This document shows positions 53,442-61,398 of a stretch of 64,000 nucleotides of DNA, piece after piece. How positions within the stretch are numbered: the stretch's first letter is position 1; each line of letters starts with the position of its first letter. The stretch is from Fervidobacterium sp. UBA5837 (GTDB lineage: Bacteria > Thermotogota > Thermotogae > Thermotogales > Fervidobacteriaceae), in NCBI GenBank assembly GCA_002432805.1, contig DJGV01000010.1:124001-188000 (forward strand). The letters run 5' to 3'. A program made the translations under genes and the position numbers. The notes beneath the pieces were generated by a model. That model was given only the letters and a program-made list of their open reading frames with translations. It was not told where the DNA came from and made no database searches.

Positions 53442-54836
53442 TTATTTGCCTTCTATCTTCTTTCTCGTTTGAATGAAATCTTTTTCTACTTGGCTCAACT
53501 TTGCACTGAAATCTTTATTTGCTTGAGAGATAACCTGATTTGCTTTATTTTCCACATCGGCAACTATCGTTCTTGGATCTGTGCCGCCTCTAATCTGTTC
53601 TGCTGCTGGGAATATAACGCCCCATATCGCATCGTCCCATCCAGGAACAACTTTATATAGATCTCCTCTAAACGTCTTGTCGAGATTTCTAAGTAGGTAC
53701 TTTACGCCTTCTGGTACTACTTTCATACTGTTGAACTTTGCAATGACCGTTGGGTGCATCGTGCCAGGTATTATGAAGCTTGGTTCTGGTTCTCCATTAG
53801 CGTTTTTGAAGTTCTCTCTAATTTTCAACCTTGCCGTTATTCCCGTTGGTGAGAAGCTGATGAACTTTGCAAATGCGAATGCCTCTTTTGGATACTTCGT
53901 CGTTGAAGACATTATCACATAGTTAGCATGGACAGATTGCCTGAATCCAACTTTTGGGTCTTGTGGTAGTGGATAAAAATCGAATTTCCAAGGAACAGTT
54001 TTGAGCCAACTCCAATCCCAAGTACCATGGAATCCCATGAGTATTTTCCCTTCTCTAAACGCATCCGCATCCTTTCCAAATTTCTTCTGATAGTCGTCGA
54101 GTAGGCCTTGCTCTCTTAGCTGGTTATTTTTCAGATCGTCTGAAACAAGTCCGGGTATCGACTTTAACTCCTTTTGCAAGGCTATTGCCGATGCCCATGC
54201 AGAGTTCTGGAGTCTGAATTTACCAAGCGATGGGTCAAAGCCATATATTGCACTCTTTGGATCCATAACACCTGCCATAACTGCATCGAATTCCCATAGG
54301 TGATTTATACCAGAATATTCCCTCGTCGTTGCCCTTCTCAGCAGAGATTTAAATTGGTCTATTGTCCAGTTGTAACTTGGTTTTTGAATGTTCAGCTGCT
54401 CGAGCAAATCAAGATTAACAACTAAACTATGGAAGTGTAAGTCCCAAGGAATCGCATAAGTCTTTCCGTTGTACTTGAATGCATCTTTTATCGTTGCTGG
54501 AACATACTTCCAATCGGGGTCATTTGCAACAAATTCATCAAATGGATAGAGCCAGCCTTGTGTGACTAGGAATGGAAATCCTTCCCAACCAGTCATTACA
54601 TCTGGCAATGGTTGACCTGCGGCAACTCGCGCAGTCAAAAACTCGTTCAAATTTGCATCAAACGTGATCATCTCAACTTTGATGTTTGGATAAACCTTAT
54701 TAAACTCTGCTATCTCTTGCTTAGCTGTCTCCACATCCCAGTTTCTCACAGCGTAAGTTATAGTTGTCTGAGCTGCCATCAAAAATGTGGAAAAAACTAA
54801 TAAAATAGCGATCCCTAACTTCACTCTCTTACCCAT
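53442..54836 (-). CDS. Family-1 sugar solute-binding protein
   Basis: A protein of about 464 residues with signal peptide (GKRVKLGIAILLVFSTFLMAAQ). Typical SBP_bac_1 features: VYPNIKVEMITFDANLNEFLTARVAAGQPLPDVMTGWEG, PFDEFVANDPDW, YNGKTYAIPWDLHFHSLVVNLDLLEQLNI, and the late KEAFAFAKFIS. Probably binds beta-gluco-oligosaccharides. I chose ATG 54836 behind GGAGGGA; TTG 54842 is two codons upstream. The 133-bp gap before it (54837-54969) contains TTGACG on the minus strand and may hold a second promoter. Confidence 0.93.
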   Translation of the reverse strand: MGKRVKLGIAILLVFSTFLMAAQTTITYAVRNWDVETAKQEIAEFNKVYPNIKVEMITFDANLNEFLTARVAAGQPLPDVMTGWEGFPFLVTQGWLYPFDEFVANDPDWKYVPATIKDAFKYNGKTYAIPWDLHFHSLVVNLDLLEQLNIQKPSYNWTIDQFKSLLRRATTREYSGINHLWEFDAVMAGVMDPKSAIYGFDPSLGKFRLQNSAWASAIALQKELKSIPGLVSDDLKNNQLREQGLLDDYQKKFGKDADAFREGKILMGFHGTWDWSWLKTVPWKFDFYPLPQDPKVGFRQSVHANYVIMSSTTKYPKEAFAFAKFISFSPTGITARLKIRENFKNANGEPEPSFIIPGTMHPTVIAKFNSMKVVPEGVKYLLRNLDKTFRGDLYKVVPGWDDAIWGVIFPAAEQIRGGTDPRTIVADVENKANQVISQANKDFSAKLSQVEKDFIQTRKKIEGK

Positions 54837-54969
54837 ACTCAATCCCTCCTCTTCGGTGACTTACCAAGTTTTCAAAAAATTCCCGGAAATTCTCTAAAAC
54901 TAAGATTTAATCATTAACGTCAAATCTATAGAACTTCCTGCTAACTCTCACCTCCCCGTATGTGTTCCA

Positions 54970-56442
54970 TTACTTCCAAGCAATGGTAACTGCTGATTTA
55001 GAAGGCACCACAAATCCAAATGATCCTACGACAATCCTTTTTGTCTCCGCTGTTCTGTTTGATACTATCAATACAATCGACTTATCTGGATTCTCAAATG
55101 CAACTGTTTCCAAGTCGTTTTCAAATGTCGATGACCAAATTCTATAGGCGCCGGGTTTTACAAATTTGCTGATGTGTCCCATTGTGTAGTAATCTACGTT
55201 GTAAGTGATATCTTTCGTCTTCGTGTTGATTTTTACGAGCCCTCTACATGTACTGTTCCTCTGCGGTGAGAAAAGTGCAGGCCCGTTTTTCTCGTCAAGC
55301 GCAACATTCCACCAAACAACGGTCTTTGCCCAATTTCTAGTTGCCCTCACTACGTGCATCATCTGGTCCATGAATGCATCTGTGAACGCAGGTATCCAAT
55401 CTCCGCCGGATGCCTCTGTGAACCAAATTTCTTCATCAGGAAAGAGGTTGTGTATGTAAGACATCGCTTCATGCTTGCCTGCATAGCAATGCCAAGCGCT
55501 ACCTGCAACAAATTCTCGCGCCTTTGGGTTGTTGAGTATAATCTGTGCAAACGTTGTGTTATCCCAATTGTGATCGTAGATAAGAATCTTCGTTTCTATA
55601 CTGTTCTTCTTGAAAAGTGGGCCAAGATAATTTACTACGAAACTCAATTGCTCTTGAGCGGACATACCCATACCAGGATAATCTTTTGGTACATACAAAG
55701 GCTCATTTTGAACGGTTATTGCATAGATGGGAATACCTTCTGCCCTGTATGCCTCGATGAATTTTAGGAAATATCGTGCGTACACATCGTAGCAAGACGT
55801 CTTCAGTGAACCACCTATCATACTACCAGACGTCTTCATCCAAGCTGGTGCACTCCACGGTGAGGCCATGATCTTTAAGAATGGATTTATACTCAATGCT
55901 TCCTTTAAGAGTGGGATGATGTATTCTTTATCGTTTTCTATCGAAAAATACTTAAGATCATAGTCTTCAGTCACGCCTTGTGGAAGATCGTCGTAACTGT
56001 ACATAGAAAGTGCAAAATCACTCGAACCCATGGGCTGTCTGAGAAACGACATACCTATGCCATTTTCGTACGAAAAGAGCTTCTTCATCAGCTCTTCTCT
56101 CTGTGGTTTTGTGAGCACATTAAAGATCAAATGTGCCGAAGAATCGGTTAAAGAGGCACCAAAACCATCCATCTGCTGGAATTTTCTTGTCGGGTCTATT
56201 TCTACACTTACCCTTCTAGCAGGCAAGTCTTTGTAAACATATGTTTCCAAATTCACTTTCGTAAGCAGAAAATTTTGGTCAGCTGTTGTTAGCCATACTT
56301 CAGGTTTGTTTTCCATTACATTTCCACCTCTCTTTGTAGCGTCTGAATTTGAAGATGTAGCAGATGCAGCAAACGAAAATGTTTGAAAAGATAATATGAT
56401 AATTACGATGGTAATCACAGAAAAGATACTCGTTTTTTTCAT
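54970..56442 (-). CDS. GH30 beta-glucanase (endo-beta-1,6-glucanase / glucosylceramidase-like), exported
   Basis: A 490-residue secreted hydrolase. Signal sequence FSVITIVIIILSFQTFSFAAS. GH30 signature FQQMDGFGASLTDSSAHLI, PMGSSDFALSMYSYDD and ASPWSAPAWMKTSG; acid/base Glu247 in AITVQNEPLY and nucleophile Glu343 in EIWFTEASGGDW. The ending GHISKFVKPGAYRI and FVVPSKSAVTIAW forms the beta-domain. Most similar in layout to beta-1,6-glucanases, suiting branched laminarin. ATG 56442 follows GGGGGG. Confidence 0.94.
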   Translation of the reverse strand: MKKTSIFSVITIVIIILSFQTFSFAASATSSNSDATKRGGNVMENKPEVWLTTADQNFLLTKVNLETYVYKDLPARRVSVEIDPTRKFQQMDGFGASLTDSSAHLIFNVLTKPQREELMKKLFSYENGIGMSFLRQPMGSSDFALSMYSYDDLPQGVTEDYDLKYFSIENDKEYIIPLLKEALSINPFLKIMASPWSAPAWMKTSGSMIGGSLKTSCYDVYARYFLKFIEAYRAEGIPIYAITVQNEPLYVPKDYPGMGMSAQEQLSFVVNYLGPLFKKNSIETKILIYDHNWDNTTFAQIILNNPKAREFVAGSAWHCYAGKHEAMSYIHNLFPDEEIWFTEASGGDWIPAFTDAFMDQMMHVVRATRNWAKTVVWWNVALDEKNGPALFSPQRNSTCRGLVKINTKTKDITYNVDYYTMGHISKFVKPGAYRIWSSTFENDLETVAFENPDKSIVLIVSNRTAETKRIVVGSFGFVVPSKSAVTIAWK

Positions 56443-56476
56443 ACCCATCCCCCCCAATCACTGTTAAGAAGAATAA

Positions 56477-57613
56477 TCAAAAATAACTCTCTATTTCTTT
56501 TTCCATCGCCATGATCGCAGCACCGTGTGCTATGCTCACCTGATCAAGTTTTGAAATCCTTATGTCACATGTGTTCGTGAGGAGTATCTGGGCAGAAAAG
56601 TGCTTTCTAATCTGTTCGAGAATATCCGGCAGCACAGGCGTAATCTCACCACCGATGAAGATACGCGAAGGATTCACGATATTTGCCAAGTTTGCTAAGA
56701 GCAAAGCCAAATAGTAAGCCTCCTGTTCTAAAACATCTTTAGCTAATGCATCACCCTTTGAGAATAATTCGTGAAGTTCTCTTATATCATTTATCTTGAT
56801 GTTGTTAGATTTTGCATTGTACGATTCGATGAGTTTGGGAACTGATGCAAGCGCCTCTACACAACCGTGCCTGCCGCATCTACATTCAGGACCATCAGGC
56901 ATGATTACGGTGTGTCCAACTTCCAAAGAAGCACCATTAGAACCGCGGAAGATCTCTTCTCTAACTACCAGCCCCGCACCTATTCCGGTACCAATTATCA
57001 CCCCAAGAAGTATGGAATCAGAAGATAGTCTGTTTAAATGATATTCTGAAAAGACCATCAAATTTGCTCCATTATCGTAAAAGACGGGAATATCTAAGAT
57101 ACGCTGCAACACATCGGATGATGGGAAAGTCTCGAAATGCGAATTGGGCGTGAGCAAAAGCTTTTTTTGATCTTTACTGACAATACCGGGAAGACCAAGT
57201 CCTACACTGATGATCTTCTCTCTTGGAATCTTTCCAGCTGAAATCAAAGTCGCGAACGTATCGTATATTTCATCAACTAACACATCTATACTTATACCCT
57301 TCGGCACTACCCTACTCTCACTTTTCAAAATCTTGTAAAACGCATTGATTGCGACAACATCAACGTGCGTCTCACCTACCTCTATACCAACGGAAAACGG
57401 TCCTTCACTGTTGATATCAAGCAAAATCGGAGGCCTACCACCCGAACTCTTTCCCAATCTCTTTTCAATCAAGAGACCCTTTTCCAAAAGTCTACTTACA
57501 CACCTACTTATAGTGGACTCACTCAAGTGTGTAAATTTAGAGATATCTGTTCTTGAAATGAGATTCTTCTTCTGTACCGTTTTGAATACCGACAATAGAT
57601 TTCTCGGGTCCAT
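56477..57613 (-). CDS. ROK-family transcriptional regulator
   Basis: A 378-residue repressor. N-terminal winged helix (LISRTDISKFTHLSESTISRCVSRLLEKGLLIEKR), then a sugar-kinase-like ROK domain: SVGIEVGETHVDVVAI, VGLGLPGIV, GVIIGTGIGAGLVV and the zinc motif CRCGRHGCVEALAS. Presumed sensor of a gluco-oligosaccharide controlling the downstream locus, which it heads. ATG 57613 follows TTTGGAGG; the frame is open to 57640. Three tandem 9-bp repeats lie immediately upstream. Confidence 0.93.
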   Translation of the reverse strand: MDPRNLLSVFKTVQKKNLISRTDISKFTHLSESTISRCVSRLLEKGLLIEKRLGKSSGGRPPILLDINSEGPFSVGIEVGETHVDVVAINAFYKILKSESRVVPKGISIDVLVDEIYDTFATLISAGKIPREKIISVGLGLPGIVSKDQKKLLLTPNSHFETFPSSDVLQRILDIPVFYDNGANLMVFSEYHLNRLSSDSILLGVIIGTGIGAGLVVREEIFRGSNGASLEVGHTVIMPDGPECRCGRHGCVEALASVPKLIESYNAKSNNIKINDIRELHELFSKGDALAKDVLEQEAYYLALLLANLANIVNPSRIFIGGEITPVLPDILEQIRKHFSAQILLTNTCDIRISKLDQVSIAHGAAIMAMEKEIESYF

Positions 57614-57638
57614 AAAATACCTCCAAACACACTTATAC

Positions 57639-57665
57639 ATTCAATATATTCAATACATTCAAAAA
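57639..57665 (-). repeat. Three tandem 9-bp repeats upstream of the ROK regulator
   Basis: ATTCAATAT, ATTCAATAC, ATTCAAAAA in direct repeat on the plus strand, ending 26 bp before the ROK start codon. On the minus strand they provide TTGAAT and lead into TATAAG (57637-57632), so they probably overlap the promoter and may bind the regulator itself. Confidence 0.5.
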
Positions 57666-57927
57666 TGTCATGAGAAAATTTAGAAATCATTTGAATACTT
57701 GCATTTTCTTTCGTTTTTCAGATTATAGCAAAAACACTCTCACACAAGAAACTCGGTGTAAATTATGTAGAAAGAATTAAGAGCGATTACACGCATATTT
57801 CTAAGTATTACAAAAAATCCCTTATCAGTTACTTTCTTTCAGGATGATAGTAATACAAAAAGGGCTTCAATAAAGAAATTTGTAAATGGCTTATCAACAC
57901 AAAAGGCCAATTCTAAAAATTGTGAAA

Positions 57928-57960
57928 AAATTGATGCATGCCTTATGAGCATGCATCAAT
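57928..57960 (-). terminator. Terminator of the secreted-protein gene
   Basis: Perfect 13-bp stem AATTGATGCATGC / GCATGCATCAATT, 7-nt loop, followed on the minus strand by TTTTTTCACAATT. About 215 bp after the stop at 58174. Confidence 0.7.
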
Positions 57961-58173
57961 TCATTACTTTTATCTTCTTGATTTTTATCTTTCTATTTTG
58001 GTAATTTTTGCATTTTTAATCCGGAATTTCTTCTAAATTATCTATCTAATTACCATGCGGTTAGTGTTTATTAGTTCATTGTCTTGTTACCTTGTTTCTC
58101 ATTTTACCATCCACATCAACTCGCTTGTTTCAAACACCTTCCTCATTGTTTGTTCCTGTCTCTAATTACTTGA

Positions 58174-58728
58174 TTATCTGCAGTCCCTTGCCCTTGTCAT
58201 ATTCTGTATGCTTTGTGTGTTCTGTGTGTTTGTTGTGTTTGTTGTATTCTCGTCTGCAACTCTGCCTCTTGTTGCTGTGTATTCCTTGTCGCCTATCTTT
58301 ACTTTTTCCACAACTACATATTTATCCGTACTCGTTGATACTATCCTTCCTGTTACCGTTATCTTGTCTCCTGCCTTTAGACTGAGCTCTCTCATCACTG
58401 GTCCTACCCTCAAATCGTACGCAACTCCTGCTGATTCAAATTTGACGACTAATCCTTTTTCCGATTCGAACGATATACTCGTAACAGCCCCGTCCAACGT
58501 TTTTACATCACTAATCGATGCATCTGCTGGTAAATTGAAATACCCTTGTAGTCCGTCTTTGAATTCTCTTGCTTGCACTTGTTTTTGTTGTGCTAAAGCA
58601 CCTACTTGAGCTGGCGCTTGTACTGCCGTTTGAGCTTGGTTTTGGTTCTGTTTACTTGCTGGTCCGAATGCGAATATGCTACCTGCAAAGAGTACACTTA
58701 ATGTGAGTAATACTAACAGTTTTTTCAT
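58174..58728 (-). CDS. Secreted protein of unknown family with Asn/Thr/Gln-rich tail
   Basis: A 184-residue protein with signal peptide MKKLLVLLTLSVLFAGSIFAFG. A Gln/Ala-rich stretch (KQNQNQAQTAVQAPAQV) is followed by a beta-strand domain (LDGAVTSISFESEKGLVVKFES, DLRVGPVMRELSLKAGDKITVTGRIVS, VVVEKVKIGDKEYTA) that resembles a small OB/beta-barrel. The tail repeats NTT/NTQ and ends in basic residues. ATG 58728 has GGAGGTT eight bases upstream; the longer frame to 58815 is unsupported. The promoter carries five 11-bp repeats, suggesting two-component control. Confidence 0.8.
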   Translation of the reverse strand: MKKLLVLLTLSVLFAGSIFAFGPASKQNQNQAQTAVQAPAQVGALAQQKQVQAREFKDGLQGYFNLPADASISDVKTLDGAVTSISFESEKGLVVKFESAGVAYDLRVGPVMRELSLKAGDKITVTGRIVSTSTDKYVVVEKVKIGDKEYTATRGRVADENTTNTTNTQNTQSIQNMTRARDCR

Positions 58729-58769
58729 AAATATCAACCTCCTCTGGTTTTTGAGTTTTTGCAGTCTGT

Positions 58770-58818
58770 GAATTGGTAAGTCACCGTACACCGATGTTAA
58801 CTTCGAACTTACCAATTC
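58770..58818 (-). promoter_or_regulatory. Long inverted repeat in the leader of the secreted-protein gene
   Basis: Perfect 12-bp arms GAATTGGTAAGT (58770-58781) and ACTTACCAATTC (58807-58818) with a 25-nt loop, between the predicted start (about 58827) and the ribosome site. It could be an mRNA 5' stabiliser or control stem. Confidence 0.5.
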
Positions 58819-58832
58819 TCAACTGACAGTGA

Positions 58833-58887
58833 TATCTTACTCAGATATGCTTAATGTGTACTTAATGCACACTTAGAGTTTCCTTAG
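58833..58887 (-). repeat. Array of five 11-bp direct repeats (response-regulator-type operator), copy B
   Basis: Minus-strand units CTAAGGAAACT, CTAAGTGTGCA, TTAAGTACACA, TTAAGCATATC, TGAGTAAGATA at exact 11-bp steps, with the -10-like TAAGAT (58839-58834) in the last. About 105 bp before the secreted-protein start codon. Sister of copy A at 39101-39155. Confidence 0.7.
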
Positions 58888-58896
58888 ACTTTTTTA

Positions 58897-58925
58897 TTGA
58901 ATTCTCATATACTGAGTGATATGAT
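58897..58925 (+). promoter_or_regulatory. Promoter of the Nudix-rluB operon
   Basis: TTGAAT (58897-58902), 17-bp spacer, TATGAT (58920-58925), directed to the gene at 59031, divergent from the repeat array. Confidence 0.55.
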
Positions 58926-59030
58926 TAGTGGTATGATTATAGTATAGTGATACAGTTTGAGTTAGTACGAAAATAGGTGCAAAAATTTTGTTAGAGGCTG
59001 CTCTAAAAGCAAATTAAGAGGTGAATGTAG

Positions 59031-59537
59031 TTGGTTTATTCGGAAATAATTGAAAAAGTGAGGAAGAGTTCTAAACAGCGATTGGCAGTGATGTGTTATG
59101 CGCAGTATGGCGATAAAATACTTTTTCTTCTAAGGAAGAAAGAACCATTTGTTGGATTTTTGGTACCTCCGGGCGGGAAAGTTGAAAAAGGAGAAGAAAT
59201 AGAAGATGCGATGAGAAGGGAATTCAGAGAGGAGACTGGGCTTAAGTTGAACGAACTCAAGTTGAAGATGGTAACAACCGAAGTAGGTCCAGAGAATTAC
59301 AACTGGATACTATTCACGTTCGTTGGAAAGGTGGATTCTGACAAGACGATCGAATGTAACGAAGGTGAATTGAAATGGATAGATAAAGATGGAATGTTGG
59401 AAGAAAATCTTTCAGCGATAGACAGATTGTTGATTCCTTACATATTCAATGATGATGATAAAGTAAGTATAATTGAGATAAGGTATGATGAAGACAAACA
59501 ACCAAAGATAATTTCAGAGATTGGGGTAGAATCGTGA
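59031..59537 (+). CDS. Nudix hydrolase (MutT/8-oxo-dGTPase-like)
   Basis: A 168-residue hydrolase of nucleoside diphosphate derivatives. Nudix box GGKVEKGEEIEDAMRREF followed by REETGL is complete; PPGG precedes it. RLAVMCYAQYGDKILFLLRKKEPFVGFLVP is typical of MTH1/8-oxo-dGTP types. A C-terminal extension of about 25 residues carries charged residues. TTG start behind AAGAGGTGA. It overlaps rluB by 4 bp. Confidence 0.9.
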   Translation: MVYSEIIEKVRKSSKQRLAVMCYAQYGDKILFLLRKKEPFVGFLVPPGGKVEKGEEIEDAMRREFREETGLKLNELKLKMVTTEVGPENYNWILFTFVGKVDSDKTIECNEGELKWIDKDGMLEENLSAIDRLLIPYIFNDDDKVSIIEIRYDEDKQPKIISEIGVES

Positions 59538-60268
59538 AACTACAAAAATATTTGCAGCAGTTAGGTTATTCAAGGCGCAAGGCAGATGATTTAGCTTTTA
59601 CAGGTCGTGTCATGGTAAACAATCAGCGCATAGAGCAACCTTGGTATGAAATAAGCGAAGAAGATGTTGTTTCTATAGATGGCGTAGATTATGTTGTGCA
59701 ATTTGAAATTCGATTTGAATACTACGTGCTTAACAAACCAAAAGGATACGTCAGTTCACTTTCAGACCCAAAAGAGGATAAGACGATTGGAGAAATACTG
59801 AAGAAGAGAAATCTCACAAACCTTAAACCAGTTGGCAGACTAGATAAAGATGCTTCAGGCGTCATCATTCTCACAAATGACGGAGAACTCATCAACGTGC
59901 TTACAAGTGCAAGATATGGCACAGAGAGAGTCTATAGAGCTAAGGTAAAAGGAAAAATAGCTCGAGCAAAACTGGAAATGCTAAAGAGTGGAATAGAAGA
60001 TGAAGGGGAGTTTTTGAAATGTGAGAATGCAGTGGTATTGGAAGAACAAAGAGAATACAGTTTAGTTGAAATCAAAATGATAAAGGGAAAAAGGCATGAA
60101 GTAAAGAGACTGTTTGCACATATTGGAAATCCTGTTGTTGAATTAATCAGGACAAAGTATGGACCTATCGATATCTCTATCGTTCCAAACCAAGGAGATA
60201 TCGCGAAAATCAGAGGCGACTTACTAAAGGCATTGTTGGATATCAAAAGGTCAGCACAGACACTTTGA
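59534..60268 (+). CDS. RsuA/RluB-family rRNA pseudouridine synthase
   Basis: A 244-residue enzyme converting specific rRNA uridines to pseudouridine. S4 RNA-binding domain at the N-terminus (MKLQKYLQQLGYSRRKADDLAFTGRVMVN), catalytic Asp in LKPVGRLDKDASGVIILTNDG, and EIKMIKGKRHEVKRLFAHIGNPVVELIRTKYG near the end. GTG start overlapping the Nudix stop. Whether it acts on 16S or 23S rRNA cannot be told. Confidence 0.92.
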   Translation: MKLQKYLQQLGYSRRKADDLAFTGRVMVNNQRIEQPWYEISEEDVVSIDGVDYVVQFEIRFEYYVLNKPKGYVSSLSDPKEDKTIGEILKKRNLTNLKPVGRLDKDASGVIILTNDGELINVLTSARYGTERVYRAKVKGKIARAKLEMLKSGIEDEGEFLKCENAVVLEEQREYSLVEIKMIKGKRHEVKRLFAHIGNPVVELIRTKYGPIDISIVPNQGDIAKIRGDLLKALLDIKRSAQTL

Positions 60269-60371
60269 TTTACAAAAAGAACGTTTTTGATGAGAATGTG
60301 GTCTAATTTTTTGATCATATTCATTGATCTTATCTTAGAGAAGATAATGAAGGGATTTTTTCTCTCTTTTT

Positions 60372-60400
60372 TTGACATAGAGAATTGTGTGTGGCATCAT
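60372..60400 (+). promoter_or_regulatory. Promoter of the beta-barrel-like gene
   Basis: TTGACA (60372-60377), 17-bp spacer, CATCAT (60395-60400). A weak hairpin TTATCTT/AAGATAA (60330-60347) with T run beyond may end the rluB operon just upstream. Confidence 0.5.
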
Positions 60401-60447
60401 CTAATTCAGGGGTCGCGGGCCCTTTATTTTATCTGGAGGTGACTAAC

Positions 60448-61116
60448 ATGGGAAAACGTACTTTGATTGGTGCACTTATATTTGTACTGTTGACTTCGCT
60501 TGGATTTTCATTTTCTTTCGGCGGAGGGGGACCTTCTATCTACTACTTTCCTGGTGGAACACTCGTAGGAGGATTGAAAAATCTCAATTTACCGATTGTG
60601 GACACAACTGCTTTTGAGTCTGGTATCATTACCTTTGGTGGTTCAGGGTATGGCGGAGTTGGGAATTTTTACAATGGCGGTTTTGGATTTGGTGGTGAAA
60701 AGGAGTACACAGTATCTTCCGACAAGTACATGGTAACAATTGCAGGCGGATTTGGCACCGGTATGCACAAATTAGATTTTGGAAATATTGCTCTCAATAC
60801 ATCGCTTGGGATAGGCGGTGTAGATATAGAAGTTGCCAGAAAAGTCAACGAAAACAACGTAGGACTTGGAAATCTACAGGATGGAACACTTGAAGGATAC
60901 TTGGGCGCAAATATCAGCTACTTAGCACTTGACATTGGTGCTAACCTTAGCATTTCCTTTGTACCGATGTGCGAGTTAAGTATTGGTGCAAATGCCATCG
61001 CAGGTTACTCTTTCGATGGATGGCTTGTCAATGGTAAGGCAATGAGTATAGACCAAGAACAATATAGATTTCTGCTTACGTATAATCTTTACGGAGGAAT
61101 AGCATTCGGATTCTAA
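60448..61116 (+). CDS. Predicted exported beta-barrel / outer-sheath protein
   Basis: A 222-residue protein with signal peptide (KRTLIGALIFVLLTSLGFSFSFG). The mature part is Gly-rich with alternating strands (YMVTIAGGFGTGMHKLDFGN, LEGYLGANISYLALDIGANLSISF, ELSIGANAIAGYSF) and ends NLYGGIAFGF with a terminal Phe, as outer-membrane barrels do. Family unknown; probably located in the toga. ATG 60448 behind TGGAGGTGA; the longer upstream frame to 60385 is not supported. Monocistronic. Confidence 0.8.
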   Translation: MGKRTLIGALIFVLLTSLGFSFSFGGGGPSIYYFPGGTLVGGLKNLNLPIVDTTAFESGIITFGGSGYGGVGNFYNGGFGFGGEKEYTVSSDKYMVTIAGGFGTGMHKLDFGNIALNTSLGIGGVDIEVARKVNENNVGLGNLQDGTLEGYLGANISYLALDIGANLSISFVPMCELSIGANAIAGYSFDGWLVNGKAMSIDQEQYRFLLTYNLYGGIAFGF

Positions 61117-61186
61117 CATATTGCCTAATGATTTTGTGTTTTTATTCAATAGTAAACAACTAAATCAAGAAATTGATAGAATACAG

Positions 61187-61224
61187 AAAACCCTTCTTGC
61201 AAAACATTTGTGGAAGGGTTTTTT
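61187..61224 (+). terminator. Terminator of the beta-barrel-like gene
   Basis: AAAACCCTTC / GAAGGGTTTT stem with a 16-nt loop and TTTTTT run. Confidence 0.75.
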
Positions 61225-61322
61225 CTTTATTGTAAACTTTCTTACACAAAAAACTTCAGTATTGCTGAACATTCACATCACTTTTCTTTTTTCCGTACAT
61301 TCTCTACTCACAATTTCAGATG

Positions 61323-61331
61323 TGATATAAT
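61323..61331 (+). promoter_or_regulatory. Extended -10 promoter of potD-like gene
   Basis: TGATATAAT: perfect TATAAT (61326-61331) with TGn extension; the -35 is poor. Leader about 60 nt. Confidence 0.5.
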
Positions 61332-61398
61332 CGTCTTGTGCAATTTTTGCATATTTATCTTACACAACTAACATGCTTTCGAGAGGGAGGTTTGAGAG

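Larger units (their letters stand above)
57614..58173. other. Intergenic region between ROK gene and secreted-protein gene
   Basis: 560 bp. Holds the ATTCAATAY repeats (57639-57665) and the terminator-like hairpin 57928-57960. The part 57961-58173 is purine-rich on the minus strand (3' untranslated region of the secreted-protein gene), with no convincing frame. Confidence 0.45.
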
